A stretch of 6,913 nt of DNA from positions 1-6,913 of the forward strand of contig JAFAWJ010000820.1 of the NCBI GenBank assembly GCA_019242065.1, given 5' to 3'. The stretch comes from Chloroflexota bacterium (GTDB lineage Bacteria; Chloroflexota; UBA6077; CF-72). The notes under the pieces are model-generated. The model was not told the origin of the DNA. It made no database searches and saw nothing but the letters and a program-made list of their open reading frames with translations. The position numbers were made by a program, and so were the translations under genes. This document shows, piece after piece, positions 1 through 5,997 of the stretch (its first letter is position 1; each line of letters opens with the position of its first letter).

Positions 1-1
1 G

Positions 2-568
2 CCAGCCAAAAACAACGTGTACACGTTTGACCTCGACAAAGCGAAGTCGCTCCTGGCAAGCGCGGGCGTGGATGCCTTCAACATCGACATTCTGTACCAC
101 AACCTCGCGTATCCAACGGAAATCGCCTCGCTGGCGGAGATTCTTCAAGCGGATCTGGCCAAAATCGGTATCACTGCCACCCTGAAACTGATGGACTTCC
201 CCACCTTCAGCGACGCCGTCTTCAATAGCCCTTACCAGGGTCTGGCGATTGCCGGTGGAGCCTTCACCCAGCTGGCCGAATCCACGACCGCATTCAGTAC
301 CGGTCGTGGTGGAAATCTGGTCACCGGCAGCAACTGGAGTCACTACAAGAATGACCAGCTCTTGCAACTGGTGACGATGGCGAGTGTCGAGCCCGACGCC
401 AGCAAGCGCAAACAGCTGTATTCGCAAATCAACGACATGTATCTCGACGAGGTGTTTCAGATGCCAGTCTCGCTGTATCCGGCCATGTCGCTGATGCACC
501 AGAACGTGCACGGCGTGCGCTACAACCTGCACCCGGGCCTGGTCTATACCGACACCTGGCTCGGCTGA
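2..568 (+). CDS. ABC transporter substrate-binding protein, family 5 (DppA/OppA-like), C-terminal part
   Basis: The reading frame is open from the left edge, so the true start lies outside the window; about 188 C-terminal residues remain of a protein that in this family is usually 500-600 residues. The visible part has the hallmarks of the last lobe of extracytoplasmic solute-binding proteins family 5. These are a DLDKAKSLLASAG helix, then AEILQADLAKIGI (which precedes the return strand into the small lobe), and near the end the LYSQINDMYLDE helix followed by FQMPVSLYP. Members bind peptides, nickel, opines or sugars outside the membrane and deliver them to a Dpp/Opp-type permease. No such permease or ATPase is seen in this window, so the partners must lie upstream or elsewhere, or the protein works as an orphan. 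The stop codon is 5 nt before the next gene, which points to cotranscription. The ligand cannot be predicted. The family call is firm. Confidence 0.9.
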   Translation, partial: PAKNNVYTFDLDKAKSLLASAGVDAFNIDILYHNLAYPTEIASLAEILQADLAKIGITATLKLMDFPTFSDAVFNSPYQGLAIAGGAFTQLAESTTAFSTGRGGNLVTGSNWSHYKNDQLLQLVTMASVEPDASKRKQLYSQINDMYLDEVFQMPVSLYPAMSLMHQNVHGVRYNLHPGLVYTDTWLG

Positions 569-573
569 GCAGC

Positions 574-1698
574 ATGGCGCGCATCCAGACGACCCACGCC
601 GGTAGCCTGCCACGCCCCCCCGAGCTCGCGGACCTGATTCTCAGATACGACCGCGGTGAGCTCGACGACCTGAGCCACCTGCAACGTGCGGTCGAGGCCG
701 CCATCCGCGAGGTGGTGCGCAAGCAAGTTGCCATCGGCATCGACATCGTCAGCGATGGCGAGTACTCCAAAGCTTCCTACGTGACCTACGTGAAGGAACG
801 CCTGCGCGGGTTCGACGGGCCACCGCGGAATCCGATGGGCCGGCGCGTCGAACCCGACGAGTTCCCGGACTACGAGCGTAGCGGCCCCGCGCCGATCCAG
901 TTCCCCACCGGCAATGGACCCGTTAGCCTGCGAGATCCGGCGGCGGTCCGCCACGACGTGGCGACCTTTCAGGCGGCGGCGGCGACGGTCGGTGCCTCGG
1001 GTTTGTTCATGACCGCCGCCTCACCAGGTGTCATCGACACGTTCATGCCCTCGACGTACTACGCCAGCGAACAGGAGTACCTGACCGCTCTGGGCGATGT
1101 CATGTTCGACGAGTATCGCGCCATCGTCGATGCGGGCATCACCCTGCAGGTCGACTGTCCCGACCTGGCCATGTCGCGCAACACGCGCTTCGCCGCTCTC
1201 AGCGACAGCGCGTTCATCGACACGGCGCGCATGCACCTGGATCTTCTGGCGTCGGTCCTTGGCAAGTTGCCGACCGAGCAACTGCGTCTGCACCTGTGCT
1301 GGGGGAATTTCGAAGGGCCACACAACCACGATGTCCCGCTGGCCGACATCATCGACATGGTCCTGGCGATGCCGGTTGGGGCGATTTCCTTTGAAGCCGC
1401 CAATCCACGCCACGCGCACGAGTGGAGGGTGTTCACGACGCGGTCGGTGCCGAGCGGGATGAAGCTCATCCCGGGCGTCATCGATACCTGCACGAATTTC
1501 ATCGAGCATCCGGAGCTTGTCGCCGAGCGTCTGCAGCATTTCGTGGACGCGGTGGGAGCCGACCGGGTGATTGCGGGAACGGACTGCGGCTTTGGAACGG
1601 CGGTCGGTATGCGGCGCGTGGCCGCGAGCATCGCGTGGGCCAAGCTGGAGGCAATGGTTGAAGGCGCACGCCTGGCGTCGGGAGGCGGATTTCAGTGA
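574..1698 (+). CDS. MetE-core-like zinc methyltransferase (cobalamin-independent methionine synthase II family)
   Basis: This 374-residue protein is the size of a lone catalytic (Meth_synt_2) barrel. It lacks the N-terminal half of classical MetE (about 750 residues). The N-terminus has the family signature THAGSLPRP (residues 7-15). The zinc site is complete: H240 and C242 in HLCWGN, E274 in SFEAANPRH, and C338 in AGTDCGFGT. D194 in VDCPDLAM occupies the place of the conserved Asp of MetE that binds the amino group of homocysteine. The enzyme is therefore expected to activate a thiol on zinc for alkyl transfer in the cytoplasm. Relatives include archaeal core methionine synthases that take methyl from a corrinoid protein, and epoxyalkane:coenzyme M transferase, so the true thiol and alkyl donor are open. 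It starts 5 nt after the binding protein gene. Its TGA overlaps the GTG of the next gene (GTGA), which suggests translational coupling with an importer rather than with methionine biosynthesis genes. Confidence 0.88.
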   Translation: MARIQTTHAGSLPRPPELADLILRYDRGELDDLSHLQRAVEAAIREVVRKQVAIGIDIVSDGEYSKASYVTYVKERLRGFDGPPRNPMGRRVEPDEFPDYERSGPAPIQFPTGNGPVSLRDPAAVRHDVATFQAAAATVGASGLFMTAASPGVIDTFMPSTYYASEQEYLTALGDVMFDEYRAIVDAGITLQVDCPDLAMSRNTRFAALSDSAFIDTARMHLDLLASVLGKLPTEQLRLHLCWGNFEGPHNHDVPLADIIDMVLAMPVGAISFEAANPRHAHEWRVFTTRSVPSGMKLIPGVIDTCTNFIEHPELVAERLQHFVDAVGADRVIAGTDCGFGTAVGMRRVAASIAWAKLEAMVEGARLASGGGFQ

Positions 1699-2900
1699 GT
1701 TTTCGGAGCGGACCAATCATCACGCGGCGGACAGTGTTGGTCGGCATGTGCGCGGCGGCGGCCGGCTCGCTGCTGGCCGCCTGCAGCACCCCCGCGGCGG
1801 CGCCCACCACCGCACCCGCCAACGCCGGCGGTGCAGCACAGGCCACCACTGGCGCAGCACAAGCCACCACTGGCGCAGCCCAGGGCACCAGTGGCGGAGC
1901 CCAGGCCACCACCAGCGCCGCAGCCGCCAACGCGGCGCCCGCCGCCACCTCTGGGGCACTGGACAGCGTCATCGTCGGCGCCAGCAGCATCATCGCCAGC
2001 GCCGGCCTCTTTGTCGGCATGGACCGTGGCTACTTCAAAGATCAGGGCCTCGACATCAACTACCAGGTCATCACCAGCCAGGACGATTCCCTGCCCCTGA
2101 TCGCCACCGGCAAAATGGACATCGGCAACGGCACCATCGACGCCTTCATGGTCAACGCCGTCAACACCGGCGTGAACATCCGCATGGTGGCCGGTCAAGC
2201 CTCCTACACCCCCGGCCACGGGACCCTGGCGCTGGTCGTCGGCAAGAACCTCTACGACTCAGGCCAGATTCGCACGCTGGCCGACCTCAAAGGTCGCAAG
2301 ATCGCCGTGCCCGTCGTCGCCGGCGGTGGCGAAATCGTCCTGGACAAGGCCCTCCAGCAAGTCGGCCTCACCACCAAAGATGTGGACCTCAGTCAACTGG
2401 CCATCCCGAACATGCCCGCCGCGCTCCAGAACGGCGCCCTCGACGTCGTGGAACCCGCCGAGCCGGTGGTCACCCAGATCGCGGATCAGGGCATCGGCAC
2501 GATCATGATGTACTCCGACAAAATGTATCCCAACATGGAGTCCACGCAGTGGGTGTTTTCGCCGCAGTTTGCCAGCGGCCGCTCCGACGTCGGCGTGCGC
2601 TTCATGGTCGGTCTGCTCAAAGGCGCGCGGGATTTCAACGCCGCCTTCAGCACCGGCAAGGACAAGGACGACATTGTCCGCATCCTCTCGGCGTATACGG
2701 CCGTCAAAGATCCAGCGCTGTACGACAAGATGCAGCTCTCGGCGCTCAGCCCCAACGGTCAGCTCGACGCGAGCAACATGCAAGACCAGGTGGATTGGCT
2801 GGTCCAGCACGGTTACGCCAAACAGCCCCTGGATGTCTCGAACTTGATCGATTTGAGCTTCGCCCAGCAAGCGGTCAGTCAGATCGGCTCGGCCCAGTAA
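1695..2900 (+). CDS. ABC transporter substrate-binding lipoprotein, NMT1/SsuA/TauA-like
   Basis: The protein has 401 residues from a GTG start that shares four bases with the preceding stop. The N-terminus has twin arginines (TRRTVLVG, residues 10-17), a hydrophobic stretch and a lipobox LAAC with Cys30, so it is probably exported and anchored as a lipoprotein, possibly by the Tat route. Residues 31-88 are a low-complexity Ala/Thr/Gly/Gln/Pro tether containing four 7-residue repeats. The periplasmic-binding fold of the NMT1/THI5-like group follows: GMDRGYFKDQGLD (108-120), TLADLKGRKIAVP (194-206) and PNMPAALQNGALDVVEPAEP (238-257), where the last is the usual segment that closes over the ligand. 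Such proteins bind nitrate, sulfonates, taurine, pyrimidine thiamin precursors or related small molecules; which one is not evident. It is the binding component for the ATPase and permease encoded directly downstream. The family call is secure and the ligand is unknown. Confidence 0.92.
   Translation: MSFRSGPIITRRTVLVGMCAAAAGSLLAACSTPAAAPTTAPANAGGAAQATTGAAQATTGAAQGTSGGAQATTSAAAANAAPAATSGALDSVIVGASSIIASAGLFVGMDRGYFKDQGLDINYQVITSQDDSLPLIATGKMDIGNGTIDAFMVNAVNTGVNIRMVAGQASYTPGHGTLALVVGKNLYDSGQIRTLADLKGRKIAVPVVAGGGEIVLDKALQQVGLTTKDVDLSQLAIPNMPAALQNGALDVVEPAEPVVTQIADQGIGTIMMYSDKMYPNMESTQWVFSPQFASGRSDVGVRFMVGLLKGARDFNAAFSTGKDKDDIVRILSAYTAVKDPALYDKMQLSALSPNGQLDASNMQDQVDWLVQHGYAKQPLDVSNLIDLSFAQQAVSQIGSAQ
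1833..1916 (+). repeat. Four 21-bp tandem repeats encoding the lipoprotein linker
   Basis: Four in-frame 21-bp units (1833-1853, 1854-1874, 1875-1895, 1896-1916) encode AAQATTG, AAQATTG, AAQGTSG and GAQATTS. The first two units differ by one base and the later ones are more diverged. The unit is a whole number of codons, so gain or loss of copies would change linker length without breaking the gene. It lies just after the lipobox cysteine, in the tether between membrane and ligand-binding domain. Confidence 0.85.
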
Positions 2901-2914
2901 CTGGCGCGCGCCCG

Positions 2915-3700
2915 GTGCACAAGATCGAAATCGAACACCTGACCAAGGTGTTCGCCGCGGGCGGCCGCCGTATCACGGCGATTGAAGACATCACCCTGGA
3001 CGTCCCGCGCGGTCAGTTCCTGTGCCTGGTGGGACCCTCCGGCTGCGGCAAGACGACGTTGCTGCGCGTGGTCGCGGGTCTCGAAGAGCACAGCTTCGGC
3101 GAGCTGCGCGTCGCGCGCGATGATCCCCAGCGGCCAGTGAATTCGATGATCTTCCAGGAGCAGTCGCTGTTCCCCTGGATGACCGTGCGCGACAATGTGT
3201 CCTACGGTTTGCGGATGCGCAAGGTGCCCAAGCCGGTCTACAACCCGGTCGTCGACCAGTACCTGGTCAAGGTTGGCCTGTCCGCGTTTGCGACCGCCTA
3301 CCCATACCAGCTCTCGGGCGGCATGAAGCAGCGGGTCAGCATCGCGCGCGCGTTTGCCAACGATCCCGAAATTCTGCTAATGGACGAACCGTTCGCGGCG
3401 CTGGACGAGCAGAACAAAACGCTGCTGCAGGAAGAATTGCTGCGGATCTGGGACGAGACGCGCAAAACCGTCGTGTTCATCACCCACAGCATCGACGAAG
3501 CGCTGGTGCTGGGCGACCGGGTGGTGGTCATGACCGCCCACCCCGGCCACATCAAGGCCGACCTGAGTGTCGACTTCGCTCGTCCGCGAGAAGTGTATAA
3601 ATTGAAGACCAGCCCGGAATTCGGTGCGCTTGCCTACCAGGTCTGGGAGTTGTTGCGAGAAGAGGTGGCGCGCGCCAAAGTGGAAGACCTCACGGCATGA
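2915..3700 (+). CDS. ABC transporter ATP-binding protein, SsuB/TauB-like
   Basis: This 261-residue ATPase has the complete nucleotide-binding set. Walker A is GPSGCGKTT (40-48), the Q-loop Gln is 81 in FQEQSLFPWMTV, the signature is LSGGMKQR (133-140), Walker B is ILLMDEP (153-159) with catalytic Glu158, the D-loop is ALD (162-164) and the H-loop His is 191 in THSIDEA. The SLFPWMTVRDNV stretch and overall length are typical of nitrate/sulfonate/taurine importers. The frame is open for a long way upstream, but homology begins at HKIEIEHLTKVF, so the GTG at 2915, 14 nt after the binding-protein stop, is chosen; the upstream extension would run inside the preceding gene. There is no strong ribosome binding site, so coupling to upstream translation is likely. 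The stop overlaps the permease start (ATGA). It powers import through the permease at 3697-4554. Confidence 0.93.
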   Translation: MHKIEIEHLTKVFAAGGRRITAIEDITLDVPRGQFLCLVGPSGCGKTTLLRVVAGLEEHSFGELRVARDDPQRPVNSMIFQEQSLFPWMTVRDNVSYGLRMRKVPKPVYNPVVDQYLVKVGLSAFATAYPYQLSGGMKQRVSIARAFANDPEILLMDEPFAALDEQNKTLLQEELLRIWDETRKTVVFITHSIDEALVLGDRVVVMTAHPGHIKADLSVDFARPREVYKLKTSPEFGALAYQVWELLREEVARAKVEDLTA

Positions 3701-4554
3701 TCGGCGAACACGCGGCCTCCGCCTCACACGTCAGCCAGACCGGCGGTACGGCGCTCGCCGCATCCGGCGGCCTGACCCGCGAAGAAGTGGCGGCCCGTCG
3801 CCGCCAGCGACAGGAGCGGATCCTCACCGTCGGCTCGCCGATCGCCCTGATCCTGCTGTGGGAAGGGCTGGCGCGAGCTGGCGTGCTGGACACCCGCTTC
3901 TTTCCGGCGCCGTCCAGCATTGTCCAATCGCTCGGCGGGCTACTTCAAAGTGGCGAGCTCGTCGCGGACCTGCGTGACACGCTCACCCGTGTCTTCGTCG
4001 GCGTGTTGCTGGGCGGAATTCCGGGTTTGATCATCGGCGCGATCATGGGGCTGTCGCCAACGGTCCGCGCGTTTCTCAAGCCGATCGTTGCCGCCTTATT
4101 TCCGATCCCGAAGCTGGCCGTCCTGCCGCTCATCTTTCTGATCTTTGGTCTCGGCGAGCAGGCAAAGTATGTCAGCGTATCGATCGGCATCGTCTTCCTG
4201 ATGCTGATCAATACCATGGCCGGCGTGATGGCCATCGACCGAATTTACTTCGACGTTGGCAAGAACTTCGGCGCCAGTCGCTGGCAATTCTTTCGCACGA
4301 TTGCCGTGCCAGGCGCCATGCCTGGCATCCTGACTGGCTTCCAGCTATCGCTGACGATCGCGCTGCTGGTCTGCGTGGCCACCGAGTTCGTCGGCGCGAA
4401 GAGCGGGCTTGGTTTTCTCATCTGGAACTCGTGGCAGACCTTTTCGGTTGCCGCGATGTATTCGGGCCTGCTGGTGTGTGCGATCCTTGGTCTGGTCTTT
4501 CAGGTCGCCATCGACCTGGTGGAGCGCGTGCTCATCCCGTGGAAGCCGCGCTGA
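3697..4554 (+). CDS. ABC transporter permease, SsuC/TauC-like
   Basis: This 285-residue integral membrane protein has about six hydrophobic segments, roughly at residues 44-62, 97-118, 128-150, 157-178, 213-232 and 252-275. The cytoplasmic EAA-type coupling loop is visible as GASRWQFFRTIAVPGAMPG (192-210), with the conserved Gly, Phe and Pro positions used to dock the ATPase. The segment FLKPIVAALFPIPKLAVLPL (126-145) is characteristic of the nitrate/sulfonate/taurine permease group. The first 40 residues are polar and Arg/Gln-rich before the first membrane segment, a cytoplasmic extension somewhat longer than usual. The start ATG overlaps the ATPase stop by four bases, consistent with balanced production of the two. 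A single permease gene suggests a homodimeric channel, as known for SsuC/TauC. Confidence 0.93.
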   Translation: MIGEHAASASHVSQTGGTALAASGGLTREEVAARRRQRQERILTVGSPIALILLWEGLARAGVLDTRFFPAPSSIVQSLGGLLQSGELVADLRDTLTRVFVGVLLGGIPGLIIGAIMGLSPTVRAFLKPIVAALFPIPKLAVLPLIFLIFGLGEQAKYVSVSIGIVFLMLINTMAGVMAIDRIYFDVGKNFGASRWQFFRTIAVPGAMPGILTGFQLSLTIALLVCVATEFVGAKSGLGFLIWNSWQTFSVAAMYSGLLVCAILGLVFQVAIDLVERVLIPWKPR

Positions 4555-4565
4555 CGCGGAGCTCT

Positions 4566-4571
4566 GGGAGG
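4566..4571 (+). promoter_or_regulatory. Ribosome binding site that supports a TTG start
   Basis: A GGGAGG Shine-Dalgarno match lies 8 nt upstream of the TTG at 4580, between the permease stop and the hydrolase gene. It is the strongest ribosome binding site seen in this gene cluster and is the main reason for preferring TTG 4580 over the long open extension that runs back inside the permease gene. Confidence 0.75.
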
Positions 4572-4579
4572 AACTCATC

Positions 4580-5482
4580 TTGCGAGAAGTCATCCGAATC
4601 GGCTCGGTCGACGTTGCTGTCGCACGTGACAGCTACTGGGCAGCGGCGCCCGCCACCCACTTGCGGGATCGCGCGAAAAACGAGATCCCGATCGACGAGT
4701 TCACGCCCTACATGGGCCGCCGCGACCCGAACACCCAGATCGCCTCACGTGTGCTGTGCTTCGTGGTCAAGAGCCAGGGCAAGACCATCCTCCTGGATGC
4801 GGGCGTCGGGGCGTGGGGCCTGTGGCGCTTTGGCGACGGCCATCTGCTCGATGCGCTGGCCGGACTCGACGTGCGTCCCGAGGAAGTTGACGTGGTAATC
4901 CCGAGCCACCTGCACCTGGACCATATTGGTTGGAATACGCGGCCCGGACCCGACGGTCAACCGGTCGTCACCTTTCCCAACGCCACCTACCTGTTCCACG
5001 AGGCGGACTGGAACCACTTTACCGACCCCGCCCACCTCAAGCGCGATGATCCAACCTCACGCTCCGCGCAGATCGCCGACACCTGCCTGTTTCCCGTCAG
5101 CGACGCGGGCCAGATGGAGCTCATCACCAGCGAGCCGAACGTCACCGACGACGTGAAAGTGTTGCATACCCCCGGGCACACACCGGGCTCGGTGAGTGTG
5201 CTGGTGACGTCAGGCGGTGAATCGGCCATCTTTATTGGCGACGTGGCGCACCTGTGCGTGCAGTTGAGCGAATACGAGTGGTCGCCGCTCGGCGACCTGG
5301 ACCGCGAGACCTCCCCCTCCGCCCGACAGCGGGTGGTCGAGGAAGCCGTCGGTCGCAACGCGCTGCTGGCCGGACCCCACCTCGACGAGGGGCCGGTTTT
5401 CGGTCGGATGGTGATGCTCAACGGCCGGCGCGTCTGGCAAGGCGTGGACCTCACCGCGGAGCGCGACACAGGTCAGGACTGA
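4580..5482 (+). CDS. Metallo-beta-lactamase-fold hydrolase (lactonase/organophosphate-hydrolase-like)
   Basis: The protein has 300 residues when read from the TTG start behind the GGGAGG site. The binuclear metal site is complete: the HxHxDH motif is SHLHLDHIGWN with H110, H112, D114 and H115; the third metal His is H200 in TPGHTPGS; the bridging Asp is D221 in IGDVAH; and the last His is H267 in GPHLDEG. TILLDAGVG (69-77) is the usual early strand. The layout resembles N-acylhomoserine-lactonase-like and methyl-parathion-hydrolase-like members, a group with very varied substrates (lactones, esters, phosphotriesters), so the reaction is not assigned. No signal peptide is seen and it is probably cytoplasmic. 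It begins 25 nt after the permease and is the last gene of the operon, which suggests that it hydrolyses the imported compound or a product of the MetE-like enzyme. Its last 10 bases overlap the stop end of the convergent pseudogene. Confidence 0.88.
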   Translation: MREVIRIGSVDVAVARDSYWAAAPATHLRDRAKNEIPIDEFTPYMGRRDPNTQIASRVLCFVVKSQGKTILLDAGVGAWGLWRFGDGHLLDALAGLDVRPEEVDVVIPSHLHLDHIGWNTRPGPDGQPVVTFPNATYLFHEADWNHFTDPAHLKRDDPTSRSAQIADTCLFPVSDAGQMELITSEPNVTDDVKVLHTPGHTPGSVSVLVTSGGESAIFIGDVAHLCVQLSEYEWSPLGDLDRETSPSARQRVVEEAVGRNALLAGPHLDEGPVFGRMVMLNGRRVWQGVDLTAERDTGQD

Positions 5483-5930
5483 CCACCACCCGCGGGAATC
5501 CAGTTGCCGTGGAACCCGTATGGCAGGTCATAGCGCGTGACAGCACCGAACTGCTGCGCGTCGGCCTGCGCAACGGAGGTCGCGTGACCGAACGACGTGC
5601 GTGTTGGCCAGCCTCGCGGTGAGATCGAACTTGCCGTCCGGACCGTACAGCGTGGTTTCGCCCAGGAACGAGCGGGTACGCACCCAGCGATTGCGATACT
5701 GGCGCGCCTGCCCGCCGCTCAGCCGCACGCTGTGGAGCTTGCCGTCGCCGAGGAACCAGCCTGGCGACTGACCGTTGCGCGGGTTGGGACCATTGCGCAC
5801 ATACCACCCCCTCGAGCCGCGGCGGAAGATTGCCGCTGACCGGCGAGTCGTCCGCGGTGAGCTCGTCGAAGACAGGCGCGTAATTGCCCTGCAAATACGA
5901 CGGCACTGCCGGGGTCGTGGTCGAGGTCAT
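5473..5930 (-). pseudogene. Carotenoid oxygenase (RPE65/CCD family) remnant with internal deletion and frameshift
   Basis: Read on the minus strand, this is three joined pieces of a carotenoid oxygenase. Piece 1 (5930-5808) starts at an ATG and reads SYLQGNYAPVFDELTADD...NLPPRLEG, the usual family N-terminus. An extra G in the run at 5807-5811 then shifts frame. Piece 2 (5806-5591) continues with WYVRNGPNPRNG, GWFLGDGKLHSVRL, YRNRWVRTRSF and ANTHVV, all typical of the family's first 110 or so residues. Piece 3 (5589-5473, another frame) contains DAQQFGAVTRYDLPYGFHGNWIP and then stops; GFHGNW carries the last of the four iron-binding histidines and normally sits at the very C-terminus. About 150 codons remain where 450-490 are expected, so the central propeller with the other three iron ligands is missing. 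No active enzyme can be made. The family would cleave carotenoid, stilbene-like or related double bonds. The call rests on remembered family motifs. Confidence 0.8.
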
Positions 5931-5997
5931 GCGCGTTGGACTCCTCGTCTGTAAGGCCATTGAGTGGTCGACAGGGTACGATGAAGTAACCTGCGCC
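5931..5997. promoter_or_regulatory. Divergent 67-bp spacer, presumed promoter region
   Basis: This short spacer separates the divergent starts of the carotenoid oxygenase remnant (minus) and the DUF3500 gene (plus), so promoters for both should lie here or just inside the genes. A TACGAT hexamer at 5977-5982 resembles a -10 box for the plus strand, but it is too close to the ATG at 5998 for a usual leader and no matching -35 box lies 17 bp upstream. The assignment is positional only. Confidence 0.3.
5941..5946 (-). promoter_or_regulatory. Ribosome binding site of the carotenoid oxygenase remnant
   Basis: On the minus strand a GAGGAG purine block lies 10 nt before the ATG at 5930-5928. It supports this ATG as the original start and indicates that the 5' end of the broken gene is still intact. 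Confidence 0.55.

Noticed and set aside
1021..1716. Minus-strand open frames opposite the MetE-like gene
   Set aside because: They lie opposite a gene with a full set of catalytic residues and show no domain pattern; high GC explains their length.
2259..2870. 203-codon minus-strand frame opposite the binding lipoprotein gene
   Set aside because: It has no recognisable motif and no ribosome binding site that I could identify, and it mirrors codon structure of the true gene.
1571..2914. Long open frame running upstream of the ATPase through the binding-protein gene
   Set aside because: It is rich in Arg, His and Gln with no recognisable domain and overlaps a clear lipoprotein gene. The ATPase homology starts only at the GTG at 2915, so this is a GC-rich shadow frame.
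4409..4579. Upstream extension of the MBL-fold hydrolase inside the permease gene
   Set aside because: The Trp/Arg/Cys/Ser-rich translation matches nothing known to me, and the ribosome binding site at 4566-4571 points to the TTG at 4580.
5483..5520. Possible terminator at the end of the operon (CCCGCGGG palindrome at 5488-5495)
   Set aside because: The palindrome is only 8 bp with no loop and no T-tract, so it is not convincing as an intrinsic terminator.
5254..5839. Plus-strand open frames across the end of the hydrolase gene and the carotenoid oxygenase remnant
   Set aside because: They are antisense or out of frame to recognised coding sequence and show no family pattern.
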